Below, piece by piece: positions 1 to 10,035 of a stretch of DNA of 64,000 nucleotides. The number at the start of each line of letters is the position of its first letter. Position 1 is the stretch's first letter. This DNA comes from Rhabdophis nuchalis (Eukaryota > Chordata > Lepidosauria > Squamata > Natricidae): assembly GCA_039707465.1 (NCBI GenBank), contig CM077647.1:172048663-172112662 (forward strand). The letters run 5' to 3'. Under the pieces are notes generated by a model that did no database searches, had not been told where the DNA came from, and worked only from the letters and a program-made list of their open reading frames with translations. The translations under genes were made by a program, and so were the position numbers.

Positions 1-609
1 ACCAATGATATACATATATAGATTGTGTAGATGTCACACCTGTGCCAGGTACACACAACGGAAGTGTAAAAAGTTGTAAAAAAGGTAGGTAGATGGATAC
101 AGAGAGAGCAGTAGGCCACAGGTATTATGTCATCCTTTATGACATAAAATACTCTGTCCATAGAGTTAGAGAGAGGGAGGGAGAAATACAATATGTAGGT
201 AGGTAGGTAGAGGGATAGAGAGGAAGAGGGAGAAATACAGTAGGTAGGTAGTAGATAGGTAGGCAGGTGGATAGAGAGAGGGAGAAATACAGTAGGTAGG
301 TAGGTAGGTAGGTAGGTAGGTAGGTAGGTAGGTAGGTAGGTAGAGGGATAGAGAGGGAGAAATATAGTAGGTAGGTAGGTAGGCAGCTAGGTAGGTAGGT
401 AGGTAGGTAGAGGGAGAGAGGGAGAAATACAGTAGGTACGTAGGTAGAGGGATAGAGAAGAGGGGGGGAGAAATAAAGTAGGTAGGTAGGTTGGGGGTTA
501 TACGGTGGTTGTGCATACGTGTTTGTGTGTGCAGGTATAGATCTACACACAGATTGACTGGCCATTTAACCAGACTGGGCCACAGCAAAGCGTGGCCGGG
601 AATGGCTAG
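1..609 (+). mobile_element. Non-autonomous Helitron, 3' part (copy 1)
   Basis: The right end shows the Helitron 3' signature: a GC-rich hairpin (GGGCCACAGC / GCGTGGCC, about 578-597) followed by CTAG at 606-609 and a T in the flank. The same terminus occurs in three other copies in this window. The interior is mostly (TAGG)n on this strand, with GGGATAGAGAGGGAGAAATA spacers. The TC-type 5' end is not visible, so the element either starts before the window or is truncated. No Rep/helicase coding is present. Confidence 0.75.
183..500. repeat. (TAGG)n tetranucleotide array inside Helitron copy 1
   Basis: Runs of TAGG are broken by recurring spacers reading approximately AGAGGGATAGAGAGGGAGAAATACAG. 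Open frames across it encode only low-complexity Tyr/Leu/Pro/Thr peptides and are not genes. Confidence 0.9.
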
Positions 610-612
610 TTT

Positions 613-690
613 AAAATGAAATTGAAATAAAATACAGTCTAAAATGAAATTGAAATAAAATACAGTCTAAAATGAGGTTGGAATAGAATA
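613..690. repeat. 28-bp tandem repeat, about 2.8 copies
   Basis: The unit begins TAAAATGAAATTGAAATAAA and ends ATACAGTC. It is repeated twice nearly exactly and a third time with substitutions. It lies between the Helitron end and the L1-type element. Confidence 0.8.
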
Positions 691-986
691 CAATATATTT
701 ACGATATTTTTTTTTATATTGAAAAAGTTTTATTGGTTTTACATTTTTTAACAGGATAGGGTAATGGTTACAAAGAAATTTTGAGAGCATTCACGTCAGA
801 GTCGTCGGGCCTTCCGAGACCTCAAAATACACATTAAAAAAAGTTAACATAGAAAACATTTTCCATACCACTACAAGATGAAAGCAAGTACATTTACCTA
901 AATTCTCCCTTTCATGCTGTCAGACATTTACAAAAAGTCCGGATAGAAATATTATACAAAATTGTTCAAGAAAAATCAAGGCAAAG

Positions 987-1835
987 TTATTTTTTTGATC
1001 TAAGTCTTTTGGCTATTGTATCTTCTTTCTCTCCTCCCTGGCCCCCCGTGGGCGGGGCCGTGACCCCCTCCGTCCCCCCTGGATCTTCCCCCAGGGCAGA
1101 GGAATGTTTTTTAAGAAAGGCTTCCGCCTCAGCAACTGTTTTAATCCTCACTCTTCCTCCTTCCCAGAACACCAGCATCCCTTCAGGTGTCATCCACTTG
1201 AACCAAATCCCGTGATCAAACAAGGTTTTAGACAAGAAAGAAAATTTCTTTCTTGAATCTCTAATTTTTCTAGGGATCTGCTTCAAGATAGTGACCGTTT
1301 CTCGTTGATAAGTTAAGGGTTTCTCTCTCTGCGCTTTCAGGATTTCCTCTCTGGTTGACCTTCTAACAAATTTCACATGTATCTCTCTAGGCACTTCATT
1401 TATCCTGGCATATGCTGAGTTAATTCTGTAGGCTAGGTCAATGTCCCGCCTGATCTCATCCTTAGGTTTTTGTAAATAGTCTGCTAAAATTGTACTCATA
1501 AGATCAGGTAGGCATTCACCAGATTCCTCAAGAACATTCTGAAATCTCAAAAAATATGTCATTCTTTCCATATCTATCCTAGACACATGCCCATTTATTT
1601 CCCCCACCTCATTAGAAACATTTTTAATCTCTCCCTTAGCCCCCTCCAACCCTCCTTCCAATTCTTCATTCTTCTGTGTATTCTCCAACACTTGCTTCCG
1701 GGTATCCAATAGTTCCTTTTTAAAAGTACTATTTTCAGCCCTCTGGGCCTTTATTTCTGATATCAAAGTTTGCATAGAGGTTTCAAGAGAAGCCATCCTT
1801 TGTTCCAAATTTACAAGTGCTGCTTCTTGTGCCAT
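987..1835 (-). CDS. L1-type ORF1 protein (RNA-binding nucleic-acid chaperone)
   Basis: This is a 282-residue intact frame. Known L1 ORF1 proteins trimerise, coat L1 RNA and act as nucleic-acid chaperones during target-primed reverse transcription. Residues about 1-90 form heptad-rich coiled coil. About 90-185 fit the L1 RRM-like domain, starting near the YFLRFQNV motif and including a REIHVKFVRRSTREEIL stretch. About 185-245 fit the C-terminal domain (KFSFLSKTLFDHGIWFKWM, then FWEGGRVRIKTVAEAEAFL). A basic tail (KRLRSKK) ends it. The start is chosen because ACCATGG is a strong Kozak context and the coiled coil begins at once. The length is a little short of mammalian ORF1p. It stands alone, with no ORF2 downstream. 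The assignment rests on domain order and motifs and no homology search was run. Confidence 0.85.
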   Translation of the reverse strand: MAQEAALVNLEQRMASLETSMQTLISEIKAQRAENSTFKKELLDTRKQVLENTQKNEELEGGLEGAKGEIKNVSNEVGEINGHVSRIDMERMTYFLRFQNVLEESGECLPDLMSTILADYLQKPKDEIRRDIDLAYRINSAYARINEVPREIHVKFVRRSTREEILKAQREKPLTYQRETVTILKQIPRKIRDSRKKFSFLSKTLFDHGIWFKWMTPEGMLVFWEGGRVRIKTVAEAEAFLKKHSSALGEDPGGTEGVTAPPTGGQGGEKEDTIAKRLRSKK

Positions 1836-2704
1836 GGTTAAAAGTTAAAGTCACTGCCACCAAGATGGCGTTTTCCGGGTGGGGCTGGTGGGGCAGATCA
1901 GGAGCTCAGTTCAATTCAGGGCTGTGGAGTTGCAAACAATTCAGAAACCAAAAGAGACACAATTTCCCAAATCAACAAATAGTAATAACGAAGGTATTCC
2001 AGAGAAGAAGTCACAAATCCATCAAAAGAAATTTTTTTTTTCAAAAATCCAGAGAGAGTCCTGCTTTCAAAGAGACGCTGGAAATTTTCCTTAGTTGAAA
2101 TAGTCAGGCAGGGACACAGAGAAGCCACTTCCACCGCTCATCTCAGCGCCAGGTGAGAGAGTAGCAAAAAAAAAGAATTTTTTAAACTCAGCCAGATCTA
2201 GAAACAATGTTGCAGAAAGTCACAATCCACTTTCCCTTGTTAAAGACCGTCCGGAGTGAAAGTTTCCGCTTTCTCTTTGCAGAGAAGCCATTTTGACGTG
2301 CCGCTTAAATCCGAGGGGTTTTTTTTTAAAAATAAACACCCCCCTGCCAGTCCGTTCAGCCTGGCTGGCAGCAGAAAAAAAAGTTTTTTTAAAAACTCAC
2401 TCTCTCCTCGCAGCTGAAGCCTCGGGAGCCCTTCCGACTGAGCCGATCAGCCCTCCTCATTGTTGTGAATGGCGCCGTCTTCCTTAGGCGAAGGGAGAAC
2501 CCCCCGCTAGCATGTTCTCCCTCACCTGAGCCGCGCCGGAAGCCACTTCCTCCACCGCCGTGGGGGGGGCGCCCCCCGACGAGCCGGCCCTACGGGAGAC
2601 CCTCAAAAAAGAGGAGTCTCGCCCCCGTTGGGGGGCAGAAGAAGAAACAAAGCGGCGAGCGAGCGCTAGGCTCGCCCGTCGCCGCAGGAGCCGGAACCGG
2701 AAGC
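1836..2704 (-). promoter_or_regulatory. Putative 5' UTR/internal promoter of the L1-type element
   Basis: About 0.87 kb between the 5' target duplication and the ORF1 ATG becomes strongly GC- and CpG-rich toward the 5' end (2465-2700), unlike the AT-rich flanks. L1 5' UTRs usually contain an internal RNA polymerase II promoter, and the position here fits. No specific factor site is claimed. Confidence 0.5.
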
Positions 2705-2722
2705 CAATATATTTACGATATT

Positions 2723-3094
2723 GATAAAATATGATAAAATGATATTTCGGTGTCACCCCTGCAATCTACCCCGATCAGTCCCACATATGCAGATCTCAAC
2801 TGAACTGTTTTGCTTAAGTACTTTGTTGTGTTAAATGTTATTTTGAGATTCTGGCCACACATAAGGTAAGCTGTTTTGATCCCAATGGGTCATGAATCAC
2901 TCGCCCACCACTCACGTGAGTATTTATATGCATGCTCACCGGCCATTTCTGTGCCTGGTTGAAATCCCTTCACAGCCCACTAGTGGGCCGTGACCCACAG
3001 GTTGTGGGGGCCTGCTCTATCATACTCTGCTGCATCTTGGCTTTATATCATCATTTGGGTATAAAATATTCTGGAAATAAAGAGAACATGGTCA
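2723..3094. other. Unassigned sequence
   Basis: No coding potential was seen. A stretch near 2970-3010 (ACTAGTGGGCCGTGACCCAC region) resembles the ends of old hAT elements, but no paired terminus was found. Confidence 0.4.
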
Positions 3095-3306
3095 TGTGGG
3101 CAGTATGACATCACGAAGTGCTGTTACCTTCCCACCAAAGTGGTACCCACTTATCTATTCACATTTGCATGTTTTCTAATTGCTTGTTGGGAGGAGTTGA
3201 AATTAGGATGGGAGCGCATCCCGTCATATGGTGCTTGGATCTCCAAATTGGGCTGCCCAACTTTCCAGCCAAAAAGCCCAGCACTTTAACTGCTCAGCCA
3301 CCACAC
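3095..3306 (-). mobile_element. tRNA-derived SINE, diverged
   Basis: It shares the order GGTCATGTGG...GCTGTTACCTTCCCACCAAAG...TGCTCAGCCACC with the better-preserved SINEs at 17708, 46464 and 59190. The degraded tRNA-like head is at the right, so it lies on the minus strand. Confidence 0.65.
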
Positions 3307-3309
3307 TGA

Positions 3310-3897
3310 GTAAGGTACTAATACTACTCTATAAAGCCTTAGGAAGAACACACCTAGAATATTGTATCCAATTTTGGTTACCACACTCTAAAAAAGATGC
3401 TGAGACTCTAGAAAAAGTGCAGAGAAGAGCAACCAGGATGAGTAGGGGACTGGAGACTAAAACATATGAAGGACAATTACAGGGACTGGGCATGGCTAGT
3501 CTAGTGAATAGAAAGGCCAGGGGAGACAAGAAAGTAGTGTTCCAATATTTGAGGGGCTGCCACAGAGAGGAAGGGGGTCAAACTTTTTTCCAAGGCACCT
3601 GAAGGTCAGAAGGGAATCATGGATGCAAAGTGAACAAGGAGAGATTCAACCTAGAAATAAGGAGAAATTTCCTGACAGTGGGAACAATCAAACCATGGAA
3701 CAGAAGTTGCCTTCAGAAGTTGTGGGAGCTTCATCACTGGAGGCTTTCAGGAAAAGATTGGACTGCCATTTATCAGAAATGGTGTAGGGCCTCCTGCTTG
3801 GGTGGGAGGTTGGACTATATGACCTACAAGATCACTTCCAACTCTGCTAATCTAATCTGATCAGATCAGATCTAATCTAATCTAATCTAATCTAATC
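3310..3897 (+). mobile_element. CR1 LINE, 5'-truncated, with (TAATC)n tail
   Basis: The + strand encodes typical CR1 C-terminal ORF2 motifs (HLEYCIQFW, then LEKVQRRATR, then RGDKKVVFQYLRGC), followed by the CR1 3' end reading GGTTGGACTATATGACCTAC and then a (TAATC)n tail at about 3848-3897. Frame breaks make it non-functional. Confidence 0.85.
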
Positions 3898-4232
3898 CTG
3901 CCTCTTCAGATAGAAGTTGACCCAAGGGACAATCTAAATAAGTATATTCACAACTATATTTCTGAAATTGTTTGCTCTGGAATGACACATGCATGTATCC
4001 CACCAAAGTAAATAACCTTTAAGGTCAGCTCTGGAAGGGCAAGATGACCCAAAGTTCATTAGTGGAGCGTAACTTGGTGAATCAAAACATAATTCGGTTT
4101 AAGTGAAAGGCATTTTAAATAAAAGAAGTCTGTATTGTTTGAGCTCAGGAAGAGCTATTCCCCAATCTTGAACTTGTTAAACAAAGAGGAAGGCTTTACA
4201 CTCAAGAAGGGATATGTAGATTTGCTTAATAT

Positions 4233-4487
4233 CTATGACAGGATGTTCTCAAAAGTTTCTATCTGGAGTCTACAACCTTTCACTGATTGTGGTAGTGGAG
4301 AAATAACTTGAAGGACCTTCAATTCTTCTGTAGCTAAGAAATTCAAAGTATCCCTTAGGGAGACCAGTGTGGTATCTCTCAGCTGTTCGTAGCAATTTTT
4401 TTTCCTCACCTTCTCCTGGCTGTCATCTGCAGGTCCTAGAGAAAGAAGCATTTCTTTGAAGGACTCAGAAAGAGCTGCTAACTTCAT
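4233..4487 (-). other. Open frame of 84 codons, unrecognised; broken in the paralogous copy
   Basis: The frame encodes a non-repetitive, helix-prone peptide beginning MKLAALSESFKEMLLSLG. The equivalent segment in copy B (about 14026-14272) is alignable but has a frameshift and an early stop. No family is recognised. It may be a relic exon or a chance frame, and the loss in copy B argues against current selection. Confidence 0.3.
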
Positions 4488-4973
4488 ATCACCACATGCT
4501 TACAATCATCATTTAGTCCTTGCATCTCAATCACTGTACAATCTAGTGTTTACTATCAAAAGAGTCTTCAACCGAGATTTGGTCAAAAGAAATCCATGGA
4601 CACATGCATTCTGAGGTGCCTAATTTATTCATTCCATACCAAGATCATTCCTTTTCTTTAGTACTGTTATTAATTCTTAGAAGGGCAAAGATTCGTTTTC
4701 TGGTAGGGAGTCAATAAATTGAAGCAATGGGTTTTAAAAAACAGACAAATGTGTAATCTATTATTTATTTATTTGATTTTTTTTTAAACCCATCTATTAC
4801 TTTATAAGTAAGTCAAAACAAAGTCTTCTTTAAATGTATACACAAATTTCTAAGATTTTTTCTCTATAATATTTGAAATGTATCCATGTATTTTCAGCAT
4901 CTGTAAGATTTTGATCTCCTTTTTTTTGGAAGCTGAGAGAGAAATCACTCTGATTCCCATTTTCTAGTAGGAT

Positions 4974-5043
4974 TTTATTTATTTATTTATTTATTTATCA
5001 AATTTATACCCCGCACCTTCTCCTAAAAAGGACCCAGGGCGGC
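4974..5043 (-). mobile_element. L2-like LINE 3' tail only (about 70 bp)
   Basis: It consists of (TTTA)n followed by ATACCCCGCACCTTCTCC...GGACCCAGGGCGGC, which is the 3'-terminal hairpin of the L2-like LINEs in this window. Copy B (about 14775) shows the uninterrupted site AGGATTGATTGAATTTAACC, so this is a post-duplication insertion. Confidence 0.85.
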
Positions 5044-5227
5044 TTGAATTTAACCTAATGGAAAGTATGTAGGAGAAGGAGTTGGAGAACCTGGGTGTAG
5101 CATTAAAAGAAAGATCAGTCTAGAAATTGATTCATAGCCATAAGTGAGCTAAGTCCAATCTTTCTTGAGTGCCGTTGATCCTTATCTAACTTTAAGCAGG
5201 TTCTGACCATTAGTTAAGAAGATTTCT

Positions 5228-5588
5228 TTTTTTATATATAAATGTTTTTATTATACATTTTCCATTTATCCTGCATCACAATTTCAATTTTGCAACAACG
5301 GTATAGTGGTTGTATCCAGTGCTTTTTAAAATATATACATGGTGTTACACACCCTAATCATTACCGTTATTCTCTTAATCCTATAGTATGATCTCTTTTT
5401 AAATACATTGCATTGTACAACATAGTTATGTCTATGATTTCCATGGTTGTGCCATACTCTATATCTTTATCACTCTATACATTTTAATCTATCATCCCAC
5501 ACAGTCCGATAATACTATTGCTTACAATATATATTCTTATGTACATTTTTATACTTGAATTTGTTTCTAATTCATTAATCTTCTTTCA
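5228..5588 (-). mobile_element. Retrotransposed AT-rich fragment, probably L1 3' end
   Basis: It is flanked by a 16-bp direct repeat, AGTTAAGAAGATTTCT (5212-5227) and AGTTGAGAAGATTTCT (5589-5604). A T-run at the left marks a poly(A) tail on the minus strand. The L1 assignment rests on tail and target-duplication length and the family is not certain. The same insertion is in copy B (14964-15697), so it predates the duplication. Confidence 0.6.
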
Positions 5589-6398
5589 AGTTGAGAAGAT
5601 TTCTGTGCATAGGTTCTTAGCATTAAATGCTACGCCTAGCAGGGCTGGTGCAATGTGTAACATGTTCACACTTATGTAATGGGACTGGGTGTTTGTTAAT
5701 GTGATTTATTGGGTTAGGGATATTTTTTCTTGGCTTTGTTGTGAGTTGTATTGTGTTGGGGTGTGTGTGTGTGTGCATAGAGGGAGCTCAACCAATCTCA
5801 TTGTACGTATGTTGTGCATTGGCAATAAAGAATTATTATTATTATTAAATCAGTTTACAAAGAACCTTAACAAGAGGACTTGGTCTTTCACACCTGAAAA
5901 AATTACATTTCAGTAATTGCATTTCTCTTCTGGGTTTTATAAAATTCTGTTTTATAGTTTACAAGGAATGCTTAAAATTCTGTGTCAATTTGAAAAAATT
6001 GCTACAGTTAGTTAAGTGTAATAGGAAGTGTTGCATGCCTTACAATAATTGAGCAAACGATTATAAATGGATCCAAAACCCTGCCTTGAAAATTGCATCA
6101 TAGGAAGGGGAATGAAAGGTTGTCATGGAGCAGATGGACTGTATTTTTATAGTAGAGTACAGTCAGCATCAAATGATAATCTGTTTTTTTTCTGCCCTTT
6201 ATTTTACTGTCATCATAATCCAATTTTTCTGATATAGTTCTGAGTTGGAGATCTGATCTATCATTCTTCCTTACCCCCAAAAATAATTTGTTGAAATGAT
6301 TGTCTAAGTATTGCTATATTTTGCTTTTCAAAAAAGTCACATTGATGTCTGTAAAAGGCAAAAATGTCGGAGGACTTAATTTAGAAAAAGGACACATA

Positions 6399-6943
6399 CA
6401 CTATATTGCCAAAAGTATTTGCTCACCCATCCAAATAATCAATCAGGTGTTCCAATCACTTCCATGGCCACAGGTGTATAAAATCAAGTACCTGGGCATG
6501 CAGACTGTTGTTACAATCATTTGTGAAAGAATGGGTCGCTCTCAGGAGCTCAGCGTGGAACTGTGATAGGATGCCACGTGTGCAACAAATCCAGTCGTGA
6601 AATTTCCTCGCTCCTTAATATTCCACAGTCAACTGTCAGCTGTATTAAAAGAACATGGAAGTGTTTGGGAATGACAGCAACTCAGCCACGAAGTGGGAGG
6701 CCACGTAAACTGACAGAGCGGGGTCAGCGGATGCTGAGGTGCATAGTGCAAAGAGGTCGCCAACATTCTGCAGAGTCAATCACTACGGACCTCCAAACTT
6801 CATGTGGCCTTCAGATTAGCTCAAGAACAGCGCATAGCGGACCGACGTCTTATTGAACCCTATGGATTAGGAATGGGATGTCATTTACTGTAAATTCATA
6901 TGTGAGTAAAAGCAGGTGAGCGAATACTTTTGGCAATATAGTG
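6399..6943 (+). mobile_element. Tc1-like transposon, internally deleted
   Basis: Terminal inverted repeats CACTATATTGCCAAAAGTAT (left) and the reverse complement ATACTTTTGGCAATATAGTG (right) are flanked by TA at 6397-6398 and 6944-6945. This terminus type is known from Tc1 elements of fishes and other vertebrates. At 545 bp it lacks most of the transposase, including the DDE catalytic region. Confidence 0.9.
6563..6856 (+). pseudogene. Tc1 transposase remnant, DNA-binding part only
   Basis: The frame keeps the N-terminal helix-turn-helix region (SSREISSLLNIPQSTVSCI), the basic GRPRKLTERG hinge and the second HTH, then runs into the right end of the element. The DDE catalytic domain is deleted, so it cannot transpose itself. 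A DNA-binding remnant could in principle be made, but no promoter is evident. Confidence 0.8.
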
Positions 6944-7104
6944 TATGAGCATATGAGGACAGCTTATATGAATGTCAAACAGAGAACGATTGCTGCACCC
7001 ACATTCCCTTACAAGAGAAAATATCACAGAAATGAATTAATGTTCATCATTTTTTGTGATGAGACATTATGCTGAAGAGAGATTGCATGGTCATCTGAAT
7101 ATAA

Positions 7105-7638
7105 AAACAAGAGTCAATATCTACAATCATAAACCAATAGTTGGGGAGAAGTCAATCAACTAATAGCAAGAGTCAATATCTACACTCATAAACCATAGTT
7201 GGGCAGAAGTCAATCAACTAATAGCAAGAGTCAATATCTGCACCCATGAACCAGTAGTTGGGCAGAAGTCAATCAACTAATAGCAAGAGTCAATATCTAC
7301 ACTCATAAACCAATAGTTGGGCAGAAGTCAATCAACTAATAGCAAGAGTCAAAATCTGCACCCATGAACCAGTAGTTGAGTAGAAGTCAATCAATTAATA
7401 GCAAGCTTCAATATCTACACTCATGAATCAGTAGTTGGGTAGAAGTCAATCAATTAACAGCAAGAGTCAATATCCACACTCATGAACCAGTAGTTGAGTA
7501 GAAGTCAATCAATGAATAGCAAGCTTCAATATCTACACTCATGAATCAGTAGTTGGGTAGAAGTCAATCGATTAAAAGCAAGAGCCAATATCTACACTCA
7601 TGAATTTGTAGTTGGGCAGAAGACAATCAATTAACAGG
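7105..7638. repeat. 59-bp minisatellite, about 9 copies
   Basis: The unit runs AGCAAGAGTCAATATCTACA, then CTCATAAACCAATAGTTGGG, then CAGAAGTCAATCAACTAAT. Copies differ by a few substitutions (for example CTTCAATATC versus GAGTCAATATC). It has no spacer structure and no coding potential. Confidence 0.92.
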
Positions 7639-8095
7639 GAATAAACTTAAGGTTATTACATTTTCCTCTTCAGGCCAGTGTTAGAAGAATAATTCTGGGC
7701 CAATCCAAGCTGGGTTTACATAACGATGACACTGGACATGCTGCTTGAAAAGGACCATGCTTATTCAAGAATGTAAAAGACAGCGTTCAAAGGTAAGATA
7801 CAGTTTGAAGCCTTGAGGTTGGGGGTATTTATAGGGAAAATAGCACTTTGTGTTTTGAAGTGTTTATCTTCGGCAATTTCCTTCAATGTATATTTTACCT
7901 GTCGTCTTTGTGTGTGTTCCTAAAAGCCTAAAATCAGTGCATATTGGAGGTGGTGACCTTTTGAGAGCTGTAGGCAAGTAAATTTCGTTTTAATGTATGT
8001 CGATTAGTGTACATTTAATGTGACAATAAAGTAATTCTACATCTAAGCCGTATACCCTAAAGGATTTTTCTGGTTAATTATTGTTTGAAATGAAA
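7639..8095. other. Unassigned sequence before the satellite
   Basis: The stretch is AT-rich with AATAAAG near 8026. No element end, reading frame or RNA gene was recognised. Confidence 0.4.
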
Positions 8096-9640
8096 GCTTA
8101 GCTTAGTTTACCTTAGATCTTAGTTTAGCTTAGCTTAGAGCTTAGTTTAGCTCAGTTTAGAGCTTAGCTTAGCTTAATTTAGCTTATCTTAGTTTAATTT
8201 ATCTTAGCTTAGTTTAATTTAGTTTATCTTAGTTTAATTTATCTTAGCTTAGCTTAATTTAGCTTATCTTAGTTTAATTTATCTTAGCTTAGTTTAATTT
8301 AGTATATCTTAGTTTAATTTATCTTAGCTTAGTTTAATTTAGTTTATCTTAGTTTAATTTATCTTAGCTTAGTTTAATTTAGTTTATCTTAGTTTAATTT
8401 ATCTTAGTTTAGTTTAATTTAGTTTATCTTAGTTTAATTTATCTTAGCTTAGTTTAATTTAGTTTAGCTTAGTTTAATTTATCTTAGCTTAGTTTAATTT
8501 AGTTTAGCTTAGTTTAATTTATCTTAGCTTAGTTTAATTTAGTTTATCTTAGTTTAATTTATCTTAGCTTAGTTTAATTTAGTATATCTTAGTTTAATTT
8601 ATCTTAGCTTAGTTTAATTTAGTATATCTTAGTTTAATTTATCTTAGCTTAGTTTAATTTAGTTTATCTTAGTTTAATTTATCTTAGCTTAGTTTAATTT
8701 AGTTTATCTTAGTTTAATTTATCTTAGTTTAGTTTAATTTAGTTTATCTTAGTTTAATTTATCTTAGCTTAGTTTAATTTAGTTTAGCTTAGTTTAATTT
8801 ATCTTAGCTTAGTTTAATTTAGTTTAGCTTAGTTTAATTTATCTTAGCTTAGTTTAATTTAGTTTAGCTTAGTTTAATTTATCTTAGCTTAGTTTAATTT
8901 AGTTTAGCTTAGTTTAATTTATCTTAGCTTATTTTAATTTAGTTTAGCTTAGTTTAATTTATCTTAGCTTAGTTTAATTTAGTTTAGCTTAGTTTAATTT
9001 ATCTTAGCTTAGTTTAATTTAGTTTATCTTAGTTTATCTTATCTTATCTTAATTTAATTTAGCTTAGTTTAACTTATCTTATTTTATCTTAGCTTAGCTT
9101 ACTTTAGCTTAATTTAATTTAGTTTAGTTTAGTTTAGCTTGGCTTAATTTAATTTAATTTAATTTATCAGTTTAGTTTATCTTAGTTTATCTGATCTTAT
9201 CTTAATTTAATTTAGCTTAGTTTAGCTTATCTTACTTTATCTTAGCTTAGCTTAGTTTAGCTTAATTTAATTTAGTTTAGTTTAGTTTAGCTTGGCTTAA
9301 TTTAATTTAATTTATCTTAGTTTAGCTTAATTTAATTTAATTTAGTTTAGTTTAGTTTAATTTAGTTTATTTTAATTTAGTTTAGTTTAGTTTAGTTTAG
9401 TTTAATTTAGTTTAGTTTTGCTTAGCTTTGCTTATCTTATCTTATCTTAGCGTAATTTAATTTAATTTAATTTAATTTAATTTAATTATTTAATTTAATT
9501 TAATTTAATTTAATTTAATTTAATTTAATTTAATTTAATTTAATTTAATTTAACTCAGCTCAACTCAGCTTACTTTAGCTCAGCTTAATTTATTTTAGCT
9601 TATCTTATCTTAATTTAGCTTAGTCTAGTTTAGTTTAGTT
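8096..9640. repeat. Pentamer satellite with 40-bp higher-order repeat
   Basis: Pentamers such as TTTAG, TTTAA, CTTAG and CTTAT are arranged into a 40-bp unit (ATCTTAGCTTAGTTTAATTT followed by AGTTTATCTTAGTTTAATTT) that repeats across about 8181-9040. A block starting at the variant AGTATATCTT at 8301 recurs at 8621, identical for over 200 bp, giving a 320-bp period. Toward the right the order decays to simple (AATTT)n, with a separate duplication of about 153-bp period (9041-9175 and 9194-9320). Confidence 0.92.
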
Positions 9641-9642
9641 TA

Positions 9643-9880
9643 CCATGTTTCCCTGAAAATAAGATAGGGCCTTATTTTCTTTTGACCCCTGAAATAAGCA
9701 CTTAGCCTTACTTTCAGGGAGGTCTTATTACTTTTGAGGTGTAGGGGGCAGTGAGCGCTGTCACCTCATGGCTGCTGCTGTGTTGCAATATTTTTGGGGA
9801 GAGCTTATTTTAAGCACATATGTTCAAAAGCCCAATTCGGCTTATTCTCTGGGGAGGTCTTATTTTGGGGGAAAATATGG
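9643..9880. mobile_element. MITE with TA target duplication
   Basis: Inverted ends CCATGTTTCCCTGAAAATAAG and CTTATTTTGGGGGAAAATATGG are flanked by TA (9641-9642 and 9881-9882). At 238 bp it is non-coding. It sits at the right edge of the pentamer satellite. Confidence 0.75.
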
Positions 9881-10035
9881 TAGTTTACTGTCATTGCATC
9901 TTGTACAGCGAAACTAAATGCCATCTTCAGTGTTCATTATAACTATTAAAAAAACCCACAAACACACATCCTTCACATTCGATACAATTGAATTGAAAAC
10001 CCGACATTGCATTAATATTGCGCTAATTAATATTG

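Larger units (their letters stand above)
709..2704 (-). mobile_element. L1-type element with ORF1 only (half-LINE), complete with target duplication
   Basis: An 18-bp direct repeat (CAATATATTTACGATATT) flanks the element at 691-708 and 2705-2722. On the minus strand it reads: a GC-rich 5' UTR of about 0.87 kb (2704 to 1836), an intact ORF1, a 3' region of about 280 bp with AATAAA near the end, and a short poly(A). No ORF2 (endonuclease or reverse transcriptase) sequence is recognisable. The perfect target duplication marks a single, fairly recent insertion, which would have needed ORF2 protein supplied in trans. An internally deleted L1 is the alternative reading. Confidence 0.85.
4078..6062 (+). 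repeat. Segmental duplication, left arm of copy A
   Basis: This 2 kb is collinear with 13861-16150 at high identity. It differs by an L2 tail present only here (4974-5043) and a TA-MITE present only in copy B. Collinearity stops at GAGCAAACGAT (about 6061) and resumes at 11613. Confidence 0.9.

Noticed and set aside
137..588. Minus-strand frames of about 140 codons rich in Leu/Pro/Thr/Tyr
   Set aside because: They are translations of (TAGG)n and its spacers inside a Helitron and recur in every copy.
7105..7638. Regular repeats resembling a CRISPR array
   Set aside because: There are no unique spacers; the whole 59-bp unit repeats. The genome is eukaryotic.
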